Part shown: positions 1 through 4,339 of the stretch, in pieces
Layout: each line of letters begins with the position of its first letter
Numbering within the stretch: position 1 is the stretch's first letter
Notes under the pieces: model-generated
What the model was told of the DNA's origin: nothing
Database searches by the model: none
The model's input: the letters and a program-made list of their open reading frames with translations, nothing else
Origin: Candidatus Pacearchaeota archaeon
GTDB lineage: Archaea > Nanobdellota > Nanobdellia > Pacearchaeales > GW2011-AR1
Reading direction: 5' to 3'
DNA: 5,973 nt
Assembly: GCA_017608985.1 (NCBI GenBank)
Contig: JAFCEV010000030.1
Span: forward strand, 1-5,973
Program-made: the position numbers and the translations under genes

Positions 1-30
1 AGGTCCTCGGTTCAAATCCGAGTAGGCTCA
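1..30 (+). tRNA. 3' end of a tRNA gene, 5' part outside the window, amino acid not assignable
   Basis: Seen: a T-arm with five-base-pair stem CTCGG (6-10) and CCGAG (18-22) around a standard seven-base loop TTCAAAT (11-17). It is followed by the 3' acceptor strand TAGGCTC (23-29) and discriminator A30. Bases 1-5 (AGGTC) fit the end of a variable loop. The next bases are TTGG, so CCA is not encoded, as in many archaea. The missing 5' acceptor strand should read GAGCC followed by two bases that pair with TA. The anticodon lies upstream of the window, so I do not assign an identity. Confidence 0.9.
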
Positions 31-42
31 TTGGATTTGAAC
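10..42. repeat. 10-bp perfect inverted repeat spanning the tRNA T-arm and its 3' flank
   Basis: GTTCAAATCC at 10-19 is the exact reverse complement of GGATTTGAAC at 33-42, with 13 bases between. The first arm is the T-loop and part of the T-stem. In the precursor RNA the trailer could pair with the T-arm and compete with tRNA folding. Alternatively it is debris of past recombination at the tRNA end. Confidence 0.6.
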
Positions 43-55
43 TTTAGTTTAGTAT

Positions 56-91
56 CTGAATTTATTCAGTGCTAGGCCTGAATTTACTCAG
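56..91. promoter_or_regulatory. Two near-identical 14-bp palindromes, operator-like or recombinase-arm-like
   Basis: CTGAATTTATTCAG (56-69) and CTGAATTTACTCAG (78-91) differ at one base. The first is CTGAA-TTTA-TTCAG with perfect five-base arms; the second keeps four-base arms. Their starts are 22 bp apart, about two helical turns, so two bound dimers would sit on the same DNA face. They lie between the two tRNA-end copies and 35-70 bp before the PspC gene. That suits either a repressor site for that gene or integrase accessory sites. The function is inferred only. Confidence 0.35.
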
Positions 92-114
92 AGCCCAAAT
101 CCGAGTAGGCTCAT
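91..114 (+). repeat. Second copy of the tRNA 3' end (19-bp direct repeat), tRNA-remnant or att-like
   Basis: The 19 bases CAAATCCGAGTAGGCTCAT at 96-114 repeat 13-31 exactly, from the T-loop through the acceptor strand, the discriminator and one base beyond. The offset is 83 bp. The copy is preceded by GAGCC (91-95), which pairs with GGCTC (108-112) and is what the tRNA's own 5' acceptor strand should be. The unit therefore resembles a tRNA with everything between the acceptor 5' strand and the T-loop removed. It could be a collapsed tandem tRNA copy, or the far attachment site of an element integrated in the tRNA and later deleted. It cannot be a working tRNA. Confidence 0.7.
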
Positions 115-125
115 AGTAAATAAAA

Positions 126-329
126 ATGGTTAAAAAAAGACTTTACAGAAGTAGAAAAGAAAGAATGATTGCAGGAGTATGCGGAGGTATTGGAAAATAT
201 CTAAATACAGACCCCACAATTATTAGATTAATTTGGGCTGTTGTAACAATTATTTCTTTTGGATTAGGAATTCTTGTGTATTTTCTCGCCTGGATAATTA
301 TACCTGAAAAAACAAGCAGAATAATTTAA
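126..329 (+). CDS. PspC-domain small membrane protein
   Basis: A 67-residue protein that is essentially one PspC domain. After a basic N-terminus (VKKRLYRSRKER) comes the family core: RMIAGVCGGIGKYLN around residues 13-27, DPTIIRLIW around 29-37, then one hydrophobic membrane segment at about 34-59 ending in WIIIPEK. In bacteria PspC is a phage-shock/envelope-stress protein of the inner membrane. In archaea such short single-domain versions occur but their role is not established, so envelope stress sensing is an inference. The positive-inside rule puts the N-terminus in the cytoplasm. There is no clear Shine-Dalgarno before the ATG (preceding bases TAAATAAAA). It may be transcribed with the upstream tRNA or from a promoter in the repeat-rich gap. 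No other psp gene is nearby. Confidence 0.88.
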   Translation: MVKKRLYRSRKERMIAGVCGGIGKYLNTDPTIIRLIWAVVTIISFGLGILVYFLAWIIIPEKTSRII

Positions 330-336
330 AAACTAA

Positions 337-342
337 TTTTTT
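337..342 (+). terminator. Possible oligo-T terminator after the PspC gene
   Basis: A run of six T residues starts 8 bases after the PspC stop codon, with no hairpin before it. Archaeal RNA polymerase commonly stops at such T-runs. In an AT-rich genome this is weak evidence. Confidence 0.3.
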
Positions 343-345
343 GTA

Positions 346-353
346 GATATATC
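346..353 (+). promoter_or_regulatory. Possible TATA box for tRNA-Glu
   Basis: GATATATC is centred about 32 bases before the mature 5' end of tRNA-Glu. A start about 26 bases downstream of the box would leave a short 5' leader for RNase P. There is no clear BRE before it, so the call rests on position and composition only. Confidence 0.3.
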
Positions 354-381
354 AGGCTTGATTCCATTTTAAGAAAAAAGC

Positions 382-454
382 GCCCCCATAGTTCAGAGGC
401 CAAGAATGCAGCCCTTTCAAGGCTGTGACCCGAGTTCGAATCTCGGTGGGGGCG
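382..454 (+). tRNA. tRNA-Glu, anticodon UUC
   Basis: A complete cloverleaf can be folded by hand. The acceptor is GCCCCCA (382-388) with TGGGGGC (447-453) and discriminator G454. The D-stem is GTTC (391-394) with GAAT (404-407), with GG in the loop. The anticodon stem is CAGCC (409-413) with GGCTG (421-425), and the loop CTTTCAA carries TTC at 416-418, which reads GAA and GAG glutamate codons. The variable loop is four bases. The T-arm is CCGAG-TTCGAAT-CTCGG (430-446). The CCA tail is not encoded (GTTCTT follows) and there is no intron. U34 is a typical target of Elp3-type wobble modification, and an Elp3 gene lies about 4 kb away. The 3' end is 3 bp from the stop codon of the convergent peptidase gene. 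Confidence 0.97.
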
Positions 455-457
455 TTC

Positions 458-1330
458 TTAATCAAACTTTACAGCATATTTTTTATGCTTTCTTGGAAAA
501 GAAAACCCTATTTTCTTCTCTCTAAAATCTATCTTACAATTAGCTCCAATGGGAATTGAAATATTTGGTGTTGTATGCCCAAAATTTACATTAAAAATTA
601 AAGGAACATTAGGAAACAGACACTCAATCATCTCCCTCATCAACACATTATTTTTAACTCCTAACACTCTAAAAACTATTGCTCTAGGTTTAAAAGAAGG
701 ATAATTTTTAAGAGAGATGAGTAAATTAAAGATTTTATACTCTGTATACCCTATTTCTTCTAAAAAAACCACTTTATTTTTAAAATCCAGTTTAACATAA
801 GGAAAAATCTCCACTAATCTCCCTAAATTACCTCCAACAACCTTTCCTGTTAAAACATGGGATTTGACATGTACACATTGATCTTGATTAAATCCAAGAG
901 AATAATCTTTCATTTGCAAGGCATCTTTCAGAGCCAATAAACTATTTTTATCTAACTTTCTGCTTAAATTTGGCCCATGAATTGTAATGATTCCTAGTTT
1001 TTTGTGCAAAAAATTCAATAGGGGAGTAATATCACTATATCCTACAAAGATTTTCCTTTTTCTTAGCTTATTCTTCTTAATCAAAGGTAAAAAATGAAGT
1101 ACTCCAGATCCCCCCTTACAACACATAATTGCATCAGATTTTGAATTCCAAGCAGAATAAAACTTTTCTAAACGTTCACTTGGAGAACCAGCCCATTTAT
1201 CGAACAGCTTTTCTTTGGATTTAAAATCCTCAAATCCATCAAATCCAATTTTCTTAATATTTCTTTTAATGTTTAAAATTTCTTTTTTATAGCAAAAGTA
1301 AGATGGAGTTAAAATTGAACAAATTGTCAT
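458..1330 (-). CDS. S66-family serine peptidase (LD-carboxypeptidase / MccF-like)
   Basis: A 290-residue cytoplasmic protein with no signal peptide, slightly shorter than typical LdcA. The S66 landmarks occur in order: first strand ICSILTPS (3-10); CKGGSG (71-76, usually RGG); nucleophile Ser99 in GYSDIT followed by HGP (118-120); GKVVGGNL (162-169); Glu191 in LEEIG; His252 in FGHTTPN. Spacing matches the known Ser-Glu-His triad, so it is probably active. Known family members cut an L,D bond of murein tetrapeptides during recycling, or inactivate microcin C-type aminoacyl-nucleotides (MccF). An archaeon without murein would need another substrate, most simply the product of the three upstream ligases. 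It is last in the operon, and its ATG overlaps the preceding stop by four bases (ATGA), indicating translational coupling. Family call is firm; substrate unknown. Confidence 0.88.
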   Translation of the reverse strand: MTICSILTPSYFCYKKEILNIKRNIKKIGFDGFEDFKSKEKLFDKWAGSPSERLEKFYSAWNSKSDAIMCCKGGSGVLHFLPLIKKNKLRKRKIFVGYSDITPLLNFLHKKLGIITIHGPNLSRKLDKNSLLALKDALQMKDYSLGFNQDQCVHVKSHVLTGKVVGGNLGRLVEIFPYVKLDFKNKVVFLEEIGYTEYKIFNLLISLKNYPSFKPRAIVFRVLGVKNNVLMREMIECLFPNVPLIFNVNFGHTTPNISIPIGANCKIDFREKKIGFSFPRKHKKYAVKFD

Positions 1331-2307
1331 CCTAAATATTTCTTTTTTAGCTTTTCTGCAACAGTTTTATTCAAATTATATTGATAATCTTTCATTCCCC
1401 AACCTGTTCCAATGCCATTATACTCCATATACATTCTTTTTTCTTGATTTGTTTCTATCCAATCTATAGCTCCCACAGTTGCATCAAAATGTCTTAATAT
1501 CCGTCGGGAATCGTTTATTTCATCAGGTGTAGGGTAATAGTTTTTTGTGATATGTTCTCTTTCAACCTTGCCTTTTTCCTCCCAAGGCATGTGTCTATCA
1601 TAAATTATCCTAGAACCAATCAGCTCATCCTTAAAAAATATCAATCTTTTTTCATTTAATATTTCTACAAGGTCTTGAACAATAAAATTTTTTAAATTTA
1701 TCCCAGAAATTTCTCCAAAATTCTCATTATTAATCCTAAAAAAATCTTCTCCTTCTTGTCCAAAACGATGCTTTACAACATATTCTCCAGGATTATTTTC
1801 AAGAAAGTATTTTAATTCTGAAAAATTTGCAAAATGGTTTGTATTAGGAACTTTGATTCCTTGTAACTTTAACTCTAAAATAGAAATCTTGTCTTCTGAT
1901 AAAGAACCTCTTTTAGAATTAACAATATTCCTTATTTTTCCTTCTTGTTTTTTTTTCTCTAAATAAGTTGTTATCTCAAGAACTTCTTCTCTCGACGGAA
2001 ATCCATTACACCCAAAAGCACTGGCAATGAATAACTTACAATCAACTCCTTTTTCAGCCTTATATGGTTTAAGGCCTTTCCCAAATAAATAAACCTGAGC
2101 CTTTTCTCCTGTTCTAATTTCTTTTTGAACATCTCCTGCCAAAACAAAACCATAGTCTTTATCCCCAAAAACAGACATAAATGCTTCATATCTTTCAGGA
2201 TTCACATGAACTTTAGAATAATTACTAGGATTTTTTCCAGATTTTTGCTCAACCCAGCTATTTATCTTCTCTAAAAAAGTTTGACTAGCTAATAATTTAA
2301 CATCCAT
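1327..2307 (-). CDS. Divergent ATP-grasp family ligase, third ligase of the operon
   Basis: 326 residues. The C-terminal half shows an ATP-grasp fold: a lead-in typical of the family (ISILELKLQGIKVPNT, 141-156); the ATP lysine K179 in YVVKHRFGQEGEDFF with a glycine loop; hinge residues in IVQDLVE (209-215); R233 in ELIGSRIIYDR; D282 in GAIDWIE; and a metal-binding E295/N297 pair in MYMEYNG. Proteins of this fold activate a carboxylate with ATP and couple it to an amine or thiol. The N-terminal ~130 residues, including an FIASAFGCNGFPSREEV stretch (93-109), match nothing I recognise and may bind the substrate. The gene starts 1 bp after the preceding stop and overlaps the peptidase start by 4 bp, so all four genes were probably made together. 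It is the least typical of the three ligases. I infer an amide-forming enzyme but cannot name its substrate or closest subfamily. Confidence 0.75.
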   Translation of the reverse strand: MDVKLLASQTFLEKINSWVEQKSGKNPSNYSKVHVNPERYEAFMSVFGDKDYGFVLAGDVQKEIRTGEKAQVYLFGKGLKPYKAEKGVDCKLFIASAFGCNGFPSREEVLEITTYLEKKKQEGKIRNIVNSKRGSLSEDKISILELKLQGIKVPNTNHFANFSELKYFLENNPGEYVVKHRFGQEGEDFFRINNENFGEISGINLKNFIVQDLVEILNEKRLIFFKDELIGSRIIYDRHMPWEEKGKVEREHITKNYYPTPDEINDSRRILRHFDATVGAIDWIETNQEKRMYMEYNGIGTGWGMKDYQYNLNKTVAEKLKKKYLG

Positions 2308-2308
2308 T

Positions 2309-3265
2309 TTAATCTTTTAACAAATTATCCAAAATAAAATTTGGTACAATTTTTAATTTATTTGAGTATTTTCCATCTGCATTAAATGCAAGAACAGCAT
2401 TTGTCTCTACAAGTTTAGAAACTCTTTTACCTTCTTCATTTAAATCATCCATTATATCTAATCCAACAGTATATAATCCAGATTTTCTAGCAACATTTAA
2501 ACAAAGATTTATTTCATCTTGTCTTAAAGAATCTAATTCAACAACTTTTCCTCCTTGAGAAAGATTATCTTTCCAATTTTTCTCAGAAGGTTTTCTTCCA
2601 TAAAAATGAATAATTTTATAGGATTCTGGATCTTTAATATCTCCTAAAACTGCAACTCTTTTACTTCCTTCATGGGCAAAATTCATAAATCTTTGTGCTA
2701 CAATTTCTAGTTGCTCTTTATTTGTGATGTTTTCTAAAATTTTTCTATAATTTGGGCTATTAATATCAAGCTTCTCGACTCCATTTCCACAAGATCCAAA
2801 AGGATCTTTAACAATCATCTCTCCTCCAAATTTATCGTAAAGCGCTTCCTCTAATTCACTAATATCAGAACTAATAATTGTTCTAGGTATAAATTCAGGG
2901 TAATTATTAACATATGTTCTCTTATCTGCAGAATTGTAGGTTGCAAAAGGTGGATTGATATGTAAAGTATTTATTTTTTCTAAATTTATTGCAAAAACAG
3001 GGTCAACAACATCGCTTAAATCCATAATCACATCGTAGGATTCTAATTTTCCTACTTTTTCTTTATTTGAACGAACAAAAATATTATTATTTCTTAAATC
3101 TAAACTATAAATTTTTGCAGTCCCATCCTCAAAATTAATTGTATAAGGATCTAACTGAACAACATTACAACCTCTATCTAAAAAACCCCTAGCATAATGC
3201 TTAAAATTATCCCCTTCTGTAAAATTCTTTCCAAATCTATCCATTAGAGCTATTTTTTTATACAT
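2309..3265 (-). CDS. ATP-grasp ligase resembling glutathione synthetase (GshB/RimK group)
   Basis: 318 residues from the chosen ATG. An N-terminal pre-ATP-grasp domain (MYKKIALMDRFG onward) ends at INPPFATYNSADKRTYVNN, like GshB. ATP-grasp motifs follow: K153 in IVKDPFGSCGNGV; QRF (191-193); R203 in EGSKRVAVLGD; N234 with GG 238-239 in WKDNLSQGGK, the R/K-x-N...GG pattern of GshB and RimK; D270 in VGLDIMDD; and metal ligands E287 and N289 in LVETNAV. GshB adds glycine to gamma-glutamylcysteine, but the pattern of motifs does not fix the substrate here. Start: a TTG at 3289 would add 8 residues, but the ATG at 3265 has AAGGA four bases upstream and begins right at the first strand. It overlaps the upstream stop by 8 bp (ATGTATAA). 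The C-terminus is complete. Confidence 0.85.
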   Translation of the reverse strand: MYKKIALMDRFGKNFTEGDNFKHYARGFLDRGCNVVQLDPYTINFEDGTAKIYSLDLRNNNIFVRSNKEKVGKLESYDVIMDLSDVVDPVFAINLEKINTLHINPPFATYNSADKRTYVNNYPEFIPRTIISSDISELEEALYDKFGGEMIVKDPFGSCGNGVEKLDINSPNYRKILENITNKEQLEIVAQRFMNFAHEGSKRVAVLGDIKDPESYKIIHFYGRKPSEKNWKDNLSQGGKVVELDSLRQDEINLCLNVARKSGLYTVGLDIMDDLNEEGKRVSKLVETNAVLAFNADGKYSNKLKIVPNFILDNLLKD

Positions 3266-4226
3266 TTTTTCCTTGGTATGACTCAGCAATGTGATTTACA
3301 ATCAATTCAACCCAATGTTCTTCTCCCTCTTCATAACCCGGAGTAGGATTATTCTCTATAACAACCGGACCATTTTCTGTGATTTGTATATCCACTTCAT
3401 TTAAATTTGCCCCTATGGCTTTTGAAGCAAGTACTGCTAATTTACATTCTTCTTCTGATGCTTGATAAGGGATTATCTTGGACCCATGATGACAACTTCC
3501 AATCCAAGACACACCCCCTCCATTTTTTGCAACCAAAGTCCTTCCATAACTAATTAAAGGCTTACCATCAATAACCCCCACCCTAATATCATGATTTTTA
3601 TTAGGCTCTGCAAATTCTTGAATTAGATATCTTCCAGAAGTTACCTCTTTTTCACTTAAAACTTGCTCAAGTTTATTTCTATCATCTATTTTTTGAACAC
3701 CTATTCCTTTTCCTCCTGTGTTTCTTTTCACAATCAATGGAAAAGAAAATTCACTTAAAAAATAATCAATGCTTTTTTCTTCTGTTATTTTCTCTGTTTT
3801 AGGAGTTGGAACAGCATATTTCTCCATTAATTGAAATGCATAAAACTTATCATAATCTGCTGCACAAGCAGTTAAAGGATTTATAGTTGTATGATTTCTA
3901 CTATTTAACCAAGATACCACATTCAACCCCTTATTAATCACATCCTCGCTTGCTCCACTTGGATATATTCTATTCATCCAAATCAAATAACCTTTATCAA
4001 CTAATTTTTCTATTTCAGGTATTGAAATCTCCTCTGGATTTTGTATTAAAGAATAATTATCGCTCAATCTATTAGTATCAAATAAAACAACACTTATATC
4101 TTTTTTCTCAAATTCCTTTTTAAAATAAGAAATATCCCAAGGTTCTTCCCCTCGTGCATCGTAGAGTATACCTACTTTTGTGCTTGAATATGCGTTCTTC
4201 TCCATCGCGATCATTGTCTGATTCAT
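3258..4226 (-). CDS. RimK/LysX-like ATP-grasp ligase, first gene of the operon
   Basis: 322 residues. The N-terminal domain is VGILYDARGEEPWD (18-31) to about residue 115. A family-typical junction follows: INPLTACAADYDKFYAFQLMEKYAVPTPKT, with K127. Then come K167 in LIVKRNTGGKGIGV; QEF (203-205); DIRVGVIDGKP (213-223); D279 in EVDIQI; and metal ligands E291/N293 in VIENNPTPGY. RimK and LysX add an amino acid, usually glutamate or a lysine precursor, to a C-terminal or side-chain carboxylate. Near residues 240-248 it has WIGSCHHGS where RimK has the R-x-N...GG pattern, suggesting a different acceptor. There is no LysW carrier in the window, so lysine synthesis is not supported. The first 15-17 residues precede the fold and are uncertain, because the Shine-Dalgarno sits better for an out-of-frame ATG four bases upstream. 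Met5 (4214) or Met8 (4205) are other possible starts. Confidence 0.87.
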   Translation of the reverse strand: MNQTMIAMEKNAYSSTKVGILYDARGEEPWDISYFKKEFEKKDISVVLFDTNRLSDNYSLIQNPEEISIPEIEKLVDKGYLIWMNRIYPSGASEDVINKGLNVVSWLNSRNHTTINPLTACAADYDKFYAFQLMEKYAVPTPKTEKITEEKSIDYFLSEFSFPLIVKRNTGGKGIGVQKIDDRNKLEQVLSEKEVTSGRYLIQEFAEPNKNHDIRVGVIDGKPLISYGRTLVAKNGGGVSWIGSCHHGSKIIPYQASEEECKLAVLASKAIGANLNEVDIQITENGPVVIENNPTPGYEEGEEHWVELIVNHIAESYQGKNV

Positions 4227-4237
4227 CCATAAGATTT

Positions 4238-4243
4238 ACCTCC
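4238..4243 (-). promoter_or_regulatory. Strong Shine-Dalgarno GGAGGT for the ligase operon
   Basis: GGAGGT lies 11 bases before the annotated ATG (4226) and 7 bases before an out-of-frame ATG at 4230. It is the only full-strength ribosome binding site I see in the window. A weak five-base-pair hairpin CAATT-TTTTT-AATTG (4257 to 4243 on the minus strand) abuts it and shares its first G. Confidence 0.75.
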
Positions 4244-4283
4244 AATTAAAAAAATTGATAATTTAATAATTAAAAACACCTTT

Positions 4284-4300
4284 TATTTATAAACTTTTCG
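4284..4300 (-). promoter_or_regulatory. Archaeal BRE/TATA promoter of the four-gene ligase-peptidase operon
   Basis: On the minus strand CGAAAAG (4300-4294), a purine-rich BRE-like element, directly joins TTTATAAATA (4293-4284), a close match to an archaeal TATA box. A start about 26 bases beyond the box centre would fall near 4262, giving a leader of roughly 35 bases that includes the Shine-Dalgarno. Confidence 0.7.
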
Positions 4301-4322
4301 TCATTTTTCTTAAGTAGCAAAC

Positions 4323-4339
4323 GATTTTAGCATAAAATC
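4323..4339 (-). terminator. Short hairpin at the Elp3 stop codon, possible terminator element
   Basis: GATTTTA-TGC-TAAAATC is a perfect seven-base-pair inverted repeat with a three-base loop, overlapping two bases of the Elp3 stop codon (4338-4340). It is AT-rich and lacks a strong T-run directly after it, so a terminator role is only possible. It separates the Elp3 gene from the promoter of the next operon. Confidence 0.3.

Noticed and set aside
1..125. CRISPR array
   Set aside because: The repeats at the left end are two copies of a tRNA end and two short palindromes, without regular repeat-spacer periodicity.
380..456. A tRNA starting at 380 or 381 with a longer acceptor stem
   Set aside because: Those registers give an unusual first pair or a U discriminator. 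Starting at 382 gives a clean seven-base-pair acceptor and standard arm lengths.
1971..2189. A 72-codon open frame on the minus strand
   Set aside because: It is an alternative frame inside the third ATP-grasp gene, which has family motifs and operon-type junctions on both sides.
2309..3265. True glutathione synthetase (gshB)
   Set aside because: Motifs are GshB-like, but no gamma-glutamylcysteine ligase of a known type is nearby and glutathione is rare in archaea. The symbol would overstate the evidence.
3258..4226. Lysine/arginine biosynthesis ligase LysX
   Set aside because: The fold matches, but no LysW carrier or other lysine-pathway gene is present, and the acceptor motif differs. I kept the broader RimK/LysX-like call.
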